A stretch of DNA of 50,472 nt from Spirochaetales bacterium (GTDB lineage: Bacteria > Spirochaetota > Spirochaetia > Sphaerochaetales > Sphaerochaetaceae). The stretch spans positions 1-50,472 of the forward strand of contig JAFUXI010000020.1 of NCBI GenBank assembly GCA_017470995.1. Direction: 5' to 3'. A program made the translations under genes and the position numbers. Positions 43,465 to 50,472 of the stretch are shown piece by piece. Positions within the stretch are counted from its first letter, which is position 1; each line of letters starts with the position of its first letter. The notes beneath the pieces were generated by a model that did not search any database, was not told where the DNA came from, and was given only the letters and a program-made list of their open reading frames with translations.

Positions 43465-44561
43465 AAGAGAAGAACAAGACACCCCTGATCAGGCTCGCAA
43501 AGCGCGTAAAGACCGACATGATGAGCCCGAGGAAAGTCTGGGCCATAAGAATCGGCTCCATAGTGTTTGCATTCATCCTTGGCATGATTCCGATCATCAT
43601 GGCAGGTCAGAATCCGTTCCAGAGCTACGGAATCATAATCAGCGGAGCCCTCTCCAAGCCAGGCTATATCCGCCAGACGGTCAAGAGAGCCATCCCGCTT
43701 CTTGGAGTCGCCCTGGCAATCGCCCCCTGTTTCAAGATGAAGTTCTGGAACATCGGAGCAGAAGGTCAGATCACGATGGGAGCCATCTTCGCATCGGCAA
43801 TCGCAATCTGGTTCCAGAACAGCCTGCCGGCCTTCCCTCTTCTGATGCTGATGATGCTTGCAGGAATCCTGGGAGGCGCAATCTGGGCCTTCATACCGGG
43901 TTTCTTCAAGGCAAAATACAACACCAACGAGACGCTCTTCACGCTGATGATGAACTACATAGCAATCGGAATCGTCCGATGGCTGCAGGGCGGCCCTTGG
44001 GAAGGAAGACCCGGAACACAGATCATACCGATGTTCTCAGACAAGGCAAGGTTGCCGAATGTTTTCGGTATCTACTGCGGATGGATCATCGTTCTTATCA
44101 TGGTCGTTGTCGTCCATGTCTATATGAATTACACCAAGCAGGGATATGAAGTCGCCGTCATCGGAGACTCCGAGAACACTGCGCGCTATGCCGGAATGAA
44201 CGTCGGCTGGATCATGATGAGAACCATGCTCCTCTCGGGTTCTATCTGCGGCATAGTCGGATGGATGCTGGTCTCCGGTGCCAACGGAACCCTGAATGCG
44301 GATGTCGCAGGCGGCGTAGGATTCACTGCCATCACGGTTGCATGGCTCAGTCAGCTCAACAGCTTCGCCATGATAATCATAGCAAGCATGCTTGCAATCA
44401 TCGGCAAGGGATCTGCAACGCTGCAGACCAAGCTCGGAGTTCCCGCCTCGGTTGCCGATATAGTATCCGGAATACTTCTTTTCTGCATGCTGGGCTGTGA
44501 ATTCTTCATTAATTACAAATTGATATTCAGGAAGAAGGCAGACAAGGAGGTGCACGCATGA
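43461..44561 (+). CDS. Nucleoside ABC transporter permease 1 (BmpD-like)
   Basis: 366 residues with about nine hydrophobic helices. FQSYGIIISGALSKPGYIRQTVKRAIPLLGVALAIAPCFKMKFWNIGAEGQITMGAIFA is the conserved front of this permease family, and FKAKYNTNETLFTLMMNYIAIGIVRWLQGGPW contains the coupling segment that docks the ATPase (NET motif). AVIGDSENTARYAGMN is also typical. It pairs with the following permease to form the channel. Overlaps both neighbours by four bases. Confidence 0.92.
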   Translation: MKEKNKTPLIRLAKRVKTDMMSPRKVWAIRIGSIVFAFILGMIPIIMAGQNPFQSYGIIISGALSKPGYIRQTVKRAIPLLGVALAIAPCFKMKFWNIGAEGQITMGAIFASAIAIWFQNSLPAFPLLMLMMLAGILGGAIWAFIPGFFKAKYNTNETLFTLMMNYIAIGIVRWLQGGPWEGRPGTQIIPMFSDKARLPNVFGIYCGWIIVLIMVVVVHVYMNYTKQGYEVAVIGDSENTARYAGMNVGWIMMRTMLLSGSICGIVGWMLVSGANGTLNADVAGGVGFTAITVAWLSQLNSFAMIIIASMLAIIGKGSATLQTKLGVPASVADIVSGILLFCMLGCEFFINYKLIFRKKADKEVHA

Positions 44562-45553
44562 ACATCCTCAATTCCTTCGTACTTCTTTTTGCAGCCGCCG
44601 GTGCCTATGGAACCGCACTGATGTTCGGAACCATGGGAGAGATCCTCACCGAGAAGTCAGGAAACCTTAACCTCGGTGTCGAAGGTATCATGTACATGGG
44701 CGGAATCTTCGGTCTCATCGCCCCCAACCTCTATGAGAGTGCAGTCGGCGAAGGCAATGCGAACCCGTTCGTAGCAATACTTCTTGCAATAATTGCAGCA
44801 TTTGCAGTCGGAGCCCTGGCTGGTGCCCTATTCTCCTTCATTACGGTAACGCTCAGGGCAAACCAGAACGTAACCGGTCTTGCAATGACGACTTTCGGAA
44901 CCGGAGTAGCCAAGTTCGCAGGTGAACTCAGACGCCTCAAGGTCGGCGGTTATGTCACCCTCTCCAACCGTCTGAAGTTCGCTTTCGACAAGCACATAAT
45001 GCCGGACTTCCTCAAGAAGATACCCGTAATCGGCAAGATTCTCTTCGATCAGAGCGAGTTCTTCTACCTTGCAATTATCGTGGCTATCCTTCTGCACCTG
45101 TTTTTGACCAAGACAAAGACGGGTCTTTACCTCAGAGCTGTCGGAGAAAGCCCGGTAACTGCCGATGCCGCCGGTATCGACATTACCAAGTACAAGTATC
45201 TGGCCACCATCGTCGGAGGCGGAATCTCGGCAATCGGAGGCATGGTCTACACGATGACCACCGCCGGCTGCGTCTGGATCGAGGCCTCGCTTGCAGGAAC
45301 CGGATGGCTTGCAGTCGCACTGGTAATCTTCTGCACATGGAGACCGCTGAAATCCACATGGAGTTCGGTGCTCTTCGGTGCGCTGATGATCATGTATCTT
45401 AGAATCATCATCAAGGGTTTCCCGATCGAGCTCTACAAGATTCTCCCCTATGTGGTCACCATCATCGTTCTTATCATAACCAGCATGAGGAACATCAGGG
45501 ACAAGCAGCCGCCTGCATCGCTGGGAGTGAATTATTTCCGAGAGGATCGCTGA
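44558..45553 (+). CDS. Nucleoside ABC transporter permease 2 (BmpE-like)
   Basis: 331 residues with eight to nine hydrophobic helices. FGTMGEILTEKSGNLNLGVEGIMYMGG is the family hallmark; SFITVTLRANQNVTGLAMTTFGTGVAKF is the coupling region and LRAVGESPVTADAAGIDITKYKYLATIVGGG a conserved loop. Start overlaps permease 1 as ATGA. The operon's last gene before the GCAACA element and the receptor promoter. Confidence 0.92.
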   Translation: MNILNSFVLLFAAAGAYGTALMFGTMGEILTEKSGNLNLGVEGIMYMGGIFGLIAPNLYESAVGEGNANPFVAILLAIIAAFAVGALAGALFSFITVTLRANQNVTGLAMTTFGTGVAKFAGELRRLKVGGYVTLSNRLKFAFDKHIMPDFLKKIPVIGKILFDQSEFFYLAIIVAILLHLFLTKTKTGLYLRAVGESPVTADAAGIDITKYKYLATIVGGGISAIGGMVYTMTTAGCVWIEASLAGTGWLAVALVIFCTWRPLKSTWSSVLFGALMIMYLRIIIKGFPIELYKILPYVVTIIVLIITSMRNIRDKQPPASLGVNYFREDR

Positions 45554-45562
45554 TTCGGACAA

Positions 45563-45580
45563 TTGCAACAAAATGCAACA
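45563..45580 (+). promoter_or_regulatory. GCAACA repeat element upstream of the receptor gene
   Basis: TTGCAACAAAATGCAACA carries two GCAACA half-sites 11 bp apart. It is the partner of 41848-41865 and lies 10 bp after the permease stop and about 30 bp before the proposed -35. Confidence 0.5.
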
Positions 45581-45611
45581 GGAATACAGTTTTCTTAGTG
45601 TTTTGTGCATA

Positions 45612-45640
45612 TTGAGTTAATTTTTGAATAGTCGTAGACT
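45612..45640 (+). promoter_or_regulatory. Promoter of the receptor gene
   Basis: -35 TTGAGT (45612-45617), 17-nt spacer, -10 TAGACT (45635-45640). AAAGGAG precedes the ATG at 45684. A separate promoter would let the receptor be made in excess over the transporter core. Confidence 0.38.
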
Positions 45641-45683
45641 ATGTATATGCAAAACTTAGGGCTCTGCCCGCAAAGGAGTGTTT

Positions 45684-46895
45684 ATGAAAAAACTAGCAGT
45701 AGTTCTTTTGGTTGCTCTCATTGCAATGACAGCAGTTTTCGCCGCCGGCGGAAGTGAAGCACATGCAGCAACAGCAGCAAAGACAACCAAAATCGGTTTC
45801 GTAGTCATCAACGATGAGTCGGACCAGGGCTATACCTGGAACTTCACCAACGGCATGAACGCAGCAATCGAAAAGCTGAAGGCTGAGGGCTACAACGTCG
45901 AGCTCCTCACGAAGAAGAACACAACAGAGTCCGCAATCTGCAAGGACAACAACATCGAGCTTGCAGAGGAAGGTTGTGAAATCATCTTCAACAACAGCTA
46001 CGGATTCGAGCCCTACATGCTCGAAGCTGCCAAGGAATACCCGAATGTCAAGTTCGTCGGAATGACAAACTGCGCCGGACAGGTCGATGACAATCCCAAC
46101 ACATTCAACGCATTCGCAGCCATCTACGAGGCCCGCTATGTCGCAGGTATCGCAGCTGGTATGAAGCTCCAGCAGGAGATTGACGAAGGCAAGAACAAAC
46201 CCGAGGAAGCAGTCATGGGTTATGTAGGAGCCTTCTCCTTCGCAGAGGTCATCTCCGGTATGTCAGGCTTCTATCTCGGCGCCAGAAGCGTCTGCCCGAG
46301 CGTCACGATGAAGGTCTACTTCGTCGGAACATGGGGCGATGCAACTCTCGAGGAAGCAGCAGCCAATGCTCTCATCGATGAGGGATGTAAGCTCATCTCC
46401 CAGCACTCTGATACGACTTCTCCCGCTCTCGCAGCTCAGAAGGCCGGTGTCTACCATGTCGGTTACAACACAGACATGACAAAGGTTGCTCCGAATGCAT
46501 CCCTGCTCTCTTCCAGAATCGACTGGTCCAGATATTTCTACGAGTTCATCAAGAACCACATCGATGGCAAGGAGAACCCGTCAGACTGGACTGGAACCTA
46601 TGCTGAAGGCGATGTCAAGGTCACAGACCTCAACACAGCCATTGCAGCTCCCGGAACACAGGAAGCAATGGACAAGGCAATCGCAGCCTTCCACGCAGGC
46701 ACACTCCACGTCTTCGATCTGGATACCTTCACAATCAACGGTCAGAAGGGAACAAACGAGACCATGTATGACGGATTTGCCGCTGTTCAGGGCAACGCCA
46801 CATACGACGGTTATTTCCATGAGTCAGAGCTCCAGAGCGCACCGTACTTCGTCGGCGTCATCGACGGAATCACATGGCTCAACGTTGCCTACTGA
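45684..46895 (+). CDS. BMP-family nucleoside-binding protein (PnrA/TmpC-like), not lipidated
   Basis: 403 residues from the ATG at 45684 (AAAGGAG five bases upstream). Signal peptide MKKLAVVLLVALIAMTAVFA, then AGGSEA. There is no cysteine at the cleavage site, so it should be a soluble periplasmic receptor and not a lipoprotein as in T. pallidum. Family segments: KIGFVVINDESDQGYTWNFTNGM, ICKDNNIELAEEGCEIIFNNSYGFEPYMLEAAKEYPNVKFVG, YVGAFSFAEVISGMSGFYLGARSV, VYFVGTWGDATLEEAAANALIDEGC and the SRIDWSRYFYEF ligand region. It delivers purine nucleosides to the permeases encoded upstream. A strong terminator follows. Confidence 0.93.
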   Translation: MKKLAVVLLVALIAMTAVFAAGGSEAHAATAAKTTKIGFVVINDESDQGYTWNFTNGMNAAIEKLKAEGYNVELLTKKNTTESAICKDNNIELAEEGCEIIFNNSYGFEPYMLEAAKEYPNVKFVGMTNCAGQVDDNPNTFNAFAAIYEARYVAGIAAGMKLQQEIDEGKNKPEEAVMGYVGAFSFAEVISGMSGFYLGARSVCPSVTMKVYFVGTWGDATLEEAAANALIDEGCKLISQHSDTTSPALAAQKAGVYHVGYNTDMTKVAPNASLLSSRIDWSRYFYEFIKNHIDGKENPSDWTGTYAEGDVKVTDLNTAIAAPGTQEAMDKAIAAFHAGTLHVFDLDTFTINGQKGTNETMYDGFAAVQGNATYDGYFHESELQSAPYFVGVIDGITWLNVAY

Positions 46896-46914
46896 TTATC
46901 GCTCAAAACAATTC

Positions 46915-46940
46915 GGGCTCGCATCTGCGAGCCCTTTTTT
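46915..46940 (+). terminator. Rho-independent terminator of the receptor gene
   Basis: 8-bp GC-rich stem (GGGCTCGC / GCGAGCCC), loop ATCT, then six T. Confidence 0.93.
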
Positions 46941-46956
46941 ATTTTACAAAAAGAAA

Positions 46957-47859
46957 TTACATGATATCAAGCAAGGAGGAAACAACCTCTGTGATTGAGC
47001 TTTTCTGCTCCTGCGTCAGCGGCATTGAATTGACGCTGACGGTATCGAGTTCCTGAGTAAACATCTCCTTGAGGGCAGCTACATCAACCTTCTTTCCTTC
47101 GCGTCTGAGGTTGCCCACATAGCCTGCCTTGATCAGGACTGAAAAAGAAGAAGCCAGATCTTCGCTCTTGAGGCGGAAATCCACGGAAATCATATCATCA
47201 TCCATTACAAGAAGAACTGTTTCTATGTTCTCCAGCGCCTGCTCCGTGATATCGAAGCCAAGCTCGATCATCGTCCTCGGATTGGACACGTAGACACCTA
47301 TCTGGGATGAGGCCAGCTTCAGTGCATCCTCGTCGGAAATGTGGGCAGGACGGCCCTCGGTGTATGTCTGCTTATAGTTTTCGACTACATCCGAAGTCGA
47401 AAAAAGGATGATTCCGTTGGCTGGAACAGCAGCCTCAAGGCCGGACTGATTGTCTATGAAGAACTTGAGCTTGGTCTTCTTGTCCTTGGATGAGGAAAAA
47501 GCGGACGATACAGTAAGAGCTCCGTTTACGAGGTTCTTGGAAAAGTCCCCTTCTATTGCCCCATAGTAGTCGAACTCCGAGAAGTCGGTAGTCACCAGGG
47601 GGACATCTGTTCTTCTGTCCCTGAGAGCCACGGAGAGGCGGCTCATGCGCTCGGTGATGTAGGAGATCGCCGGATCTTCGGTTGAGATGTAATCGGAGAT
47701 ATCAAGCAGATCGGCATTTACGGTAATGACGAATTCGCCGTCCAGACCCAGACCCTGGAAGTACTCCTGGTCCCCTATCGGACTCTTGGTCACGCAGGAG
47801 GCCAGAAGCAGTACGCAAAGAATTGCTACTAAGGTCGGAAGGACGGCAAATCTCTTCAT
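46957..47859 (-). CDS. Spirochaetal lipoprotein of unknown function
   Basis: 300 residues from the ATG at 47859 (GGGG five bases upstream; the TTG one codon earlier is rejected). Signal MKRFAVLPTLVAILCVLLLASC with lipobox LASC (Cys22). The mature protein has no motif I know. Its predicted strands (DGEFVITVNADLLDISDYI, DVPLVTTDFSEFDYYGAIEGDF, TKLKFFIDNQSGLEAAVPANGIILFSTSDVV, IETVLLVMDDDMISVDFRLKSEDLASSFSVLIKAGYVG) suggest a two-lobed alpha/beta fold. The gene follows ileS by 11 bp on the same strand and is probably co-transcribed, which fits a constitutively made envelope protein. It converges on the receptor gene; the terminator at 46915-46940 lies between. Confidence 0.65.
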   Translation of the reverse strand: MKRFAVLPTLVAILCVLLLASCVTKSPIGDQEYFQGLGLDGEFVITVNADLLDISDYISTEDPAISYITERMSRLSVALRDRRTDVPLVTTDFSEFDYYGAIEGDFSKNLVNGALTVSSAFSSSKDKKTKLKFFIDNQSGLEAAVPANGIILFSTSDVVENYKQTYTEGRPAHISDEDALKLASSQIGVYVSNPRTMIELGFDITEQALENIETVLLVMDDDMISVDFRLKSEDLASSFSVLIKAGYVGNLRREGKKVDVAALKEMFTQELDTVSVNSMPLTQEQKSSITEVVSSLLDIM

Positions 47860-47870
47860 CAATACCCCAT

Positions 47871-50472
47871 TCAGGCTTTCTTTATGCTGATCCTGACACC
47901 GAAGTCATTCTCCGGGACATCGAGATCGGCATCGAATGTCGATGATGTGCAGAGAGTCTCGGACTCGATGAATGACTTGAACTGCTCATATGCAGCCTTG
48001 ACCTCATCATCTCCGCCGAGGACCAGTCTGATCCTGTCGGAAACCTCAAGTCCGGTCTCCTTTCTGAGAGTCTGGATTGCGCGGATGATATCTCTGGCAA
48101 GACCCTCGTTGAGGAGGTTCTGGTCGACCTCGGTATCGAAACCGACTGTCAACTGACCCTCGTTGAGGACCTTCAGGTTTTCTTTCTCCGTTCTCTGAAT
48201 TACAAGGTCATCGGCAGAAAGCTCTACATTCTGGTGGTCACCGAACTCGACCTTGTGTGATGCGCCCTCGAGAATCTGTGCGATGCGGTCGGATCTCATC
48301 TGCTGGATCTTTGCAGCAACTTCCTTCATGGCCTTTCCGAGCCTTGAGCCCAGGACCTTGAAGTTGGCCTTTGCGCTGTAATCAACAAGATCGGTCTCAT
48401 CGCTGTTGATCTCGACTTCCTTGACGTTCAGCTCCTCTGCGATGATATCGGACATGCCTGTGAGGATCTTGCGATCTTCTTCGTTTCTGTCGACCAGGAA
48501 GAGCTTCTTCAGAGGCTGACGCGTCTTGAGGTTGTAGGTGCTTCTGAGCGAGCGGCCCATGACGATTGCCTGCATGGTAAGGCTCATCATCTTCTCAAGT
48601 CCGTAGTCACGGTGCTTCTTGTCATATGCAGGATAGTCGCAGAGATGCACGCTCTCGGGATCTCCCGGGCGCTTGAGGTTCTGGTAGATTTCCTCACAGA
48701 TGTAAGGAATGATCGGACATGCGAGCTTGATGAAAGTCATCAGCACCTTGTACAGGGTGTTGTATGCCATCTTCTTGTCGGTGTCGTTCTCGCTCTTCCA
48801 GAATCTTCTTCTGCTTCTGCGGATGTACCAGTTGTTCAGCTTGTCCATGAAGCCCAGCAGATAGGTGCATGCTCTCTGGATATCGTACTTCGAAAGAGCA
48901 TCGTCCATGTTGGCGGTCAGCTCTTCGAGAACGGAGATCATCCAGCGGTCAAGCGGATTTCTCAGCTTTTCGAACGGAGTCTCGTCCGGCTCATACAAAT
49001 CCAGATTTGCATATGTAACAAAGAAGGAATAGGAATTCCACAGCGGCAGGATAAGACTCTTGAGCACGTCCTTGACCATCTGGTCCGAGAACTTGACGTC
49101 ATCTGCGTGGACTGCAGCGCTGTTCATAAGGGCAAAACGCAGGGAATCTGCACCGAACTTGTTCACCAGGATCATCGGGTCGGTGAAGTTGCCCTTGCTC
49201 TTGGACATCTTCTCTCCGTCCTCAGCAAGGATGATTCCGTTGGTGACGACGTTCTTGAATGCAGGCTTGTCAAACAGAGCCGTGGCCATGATCGTCAGCG
49301 TGTAGAACCAACCTCTTGTCTGATCCAGACCCTCTGAGATGAAATCTGCCGGGAATGTCTTCTCGAAGCGCTCCTTGTTTTCGAACGGATAATGGAGCTG
49401 ACCGTAAGGCATGCTGCCGCTCTCGAACCAGCAGTCCAGGACATCAGGAACCCTTCTCATGGTTCCCTTTCCATCCGGACTCGGCCATGTGAGCTCGTCA
49501 ACGTAGTGTTTATGCAGGTCCGTGACCTTCTTTCCGCACTTGGCCTCGAGTTCGGCAATCGAGCCGATTACCTCGATGTAATCGGATCCGTCGCACTGCC
49601 ACACGGGAATCGGGTTGCCCCAGAAGCGGTTTCTGGAGATTGCCCAGTCGCGTGCTCCCTCGAGCCACTTTCCGAATCTTCCGTCTCTCAGGTGCTCGGG
49701 AACCCAGTTGACCGTCTTGTTGTTGGCAACCATGCGGTTCTTGATCTGTGTGACCTTGACGAACCAGCAGCTCATTGCCCTGTAGATCAGAGGAGAACCG
49801 GTTCTCCAGCAGAACGGGTAGCTGTGCAGGTAGTTCTCCCTCTTCACCAGCTTGCCCTCGTCCCTGAGTCTCTGGATGATCTGCTTGTCAGCATCCTTTA
49901 CGAAGATTCCCTCGTAATCGGGAACCTCTGATGTGAACTTGCACTCGTCATCAATCGGACATACTACGGGAATACCGGTGCCCTTGAGCACGTTGTAGTC
50001 GTCCTCACCGAAGCCCGGAGCCGTATGTACTATTCCGCAGCCGTCCTCAGTGGTGACATAGTCGCCCAGAACGGTCACGAATGCACCCTGGTCATAGAGG
50101 TCTGCAAAGTAATCGAACAGCGGATAATAGCGCAGTCCCGCTAGATCGGAGCCCTTGTAGGACTCGAGGATCTCATAGGCGCTCTCTTCCTTGTAGTAGG
50201 AACCGAGCCTTGCCTTGCCCAGGATGTACTTGTCTCCGCTCTCCTTGTCCAGAATCTTGACGTAATCGATATCCGGCCCCAGAGCCAGTGCCAGGTTTGA
50301 AGGCAGAGTCCACGGAGTTGTTGTCCATGCAAGGAAATATGTATCTTCGCTGCCGCGCAGCTTGAAGCGTACTGTGATTGCAGGATCGGTAACATCCTTA
50401 TAGCCGCCGAGGTTGACTTCCATGTTTGAAAGCGGTCATCCGAGGCCCGGGCTGTACGGCAGGATGTTGTAA
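47871..50472 (-). CDS. ileS: Isoleucyl-tRNA synthetase, 5' part outside window, in-frame TGA near edge
   Basis: About 867 codons of the class I enzyme are visible. LAWTTTPWTLPSNLALALGPD is the editing-domain front, DGCGIVHTAPGFGEDDY the editing site, EGARDWAISRNRFWGNPIPVW the return to the Rossmann core, and EDGEKMSKSKGN the KMSKS loop; the anticodon-binding domain and a long C-terminal region follow, as in the eukaryote-like IleS of spirochaetes. The HIGH motif lies outside. Homology continues upstream of the first Met (50423) as NILPYSPGLG-stop-PLSNMEVNLGGYKDV, with TGA at 50438-50436 where other IleS have Thr. Either a sequencing or assembly error at a contig end, or a real interruption. 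If real, only 850 codons from 50423 would be made, without the active site. Confidence 0.88.

Noticed and set aside
50430..50445. TGA in ileS as selenocysteine or reassigned Trp codon
   Set aside because: The position is Thr in the family, and many other genes in the window end with TGA as a normal stop.

Overview
The window reads as chromosome of a fermentative, diderm, host-associated spirochaete (Spirochaetales/Sphaerochaetales-like; genus not resolvable by eye). The main argument is gene order. A tmk / tamB-bamA-mutS block lies next to a purine-nucleoside (PnrA/TmpC-type) ABC transporter operon, and from memory this resembles Treponema pallidum (TP0319-TP0328) and Borrelia (BB0793-BB0797). 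Other spirochaete-like traits are groES without groEL, many lipoproteins, and an NtrB/NtrC-like pair in a cvpA-holB operon. Coding DNA is moderately GC-rich and intergenic DNA is AT-rich. I saw no tRNA, rRNA, CRISPR array or complete insertion sequence.

Layout. 1-5.9 kb (+): the 3' end of an HrpA-type helicase, a dehydroquinate-synthase homologue without its zinc histidines, a six-helix membrane protein, then cysteine desulfurase, ThiI and ThpR (tRNA thiolation and RNA end processing). 5.9-8.3 kb: adk (-) divergent from a UPRT-domain protein and a TPR lipoprotein (+). 8.4-13.3 kb: the oxidative branch to 2-oxoglutarate, with gltA (+) facing acn-icd (-). The gltA and acn control regions share TGCAT/ATGCA motifs, and icd carries NAD-type cofactor residues. 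The gap between gltA and icd holds a Phd-type antitoxin whose toxin is cut to 35 codons. 13.4-15.4 kb: an SGNH esterase followed by an accessory patch of LysR remnant, 23-bp tandem repeats and an intact Phd/PIN toxin-antitoxin pair. 15.5 kb: solitary groES. 15.9-21.3 kb (-): a surface locus with a 1,567-residue five-module lipoprotein, a small beta-barrel protein and, upstream, a 45-codon ORF containing a C8 tract. 21.4-28.4 kb (-): cvpA-holB-histidine kinase-sigma54 regulator-dinG-wHTH protein, tightly overlapped. 28.5-31.3 kb (+): secA, abutting mutS with no gap. 31.3-41.1 kb (-): tamB-bamA-mutS (outer-membrane assembly plus mismatch repair). 41.2-46.9 kb (+): tmk, then ATPase, two permeases and the nucleoside receptor. 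46.9-50.5 kb (-): ileS (5' end outside the window, with an in-frame TGA near the edge) followed by a lipoprotein gene.

Recurring themes are as follows. Several -10 boxes sit 6-7 nt before the start codon (963, 2983, 28487, 41130), which suggests leaderless mRNAs. ATGA-type stop/start overlaps are common. Paired short repeats upstream of functionally linked genes suggest shared operators: TGCAT sites at gltA and acn, and GCAACA sites at the transporter ATPase and its receptor. All function calls rest on motif reading; no database search was possible.
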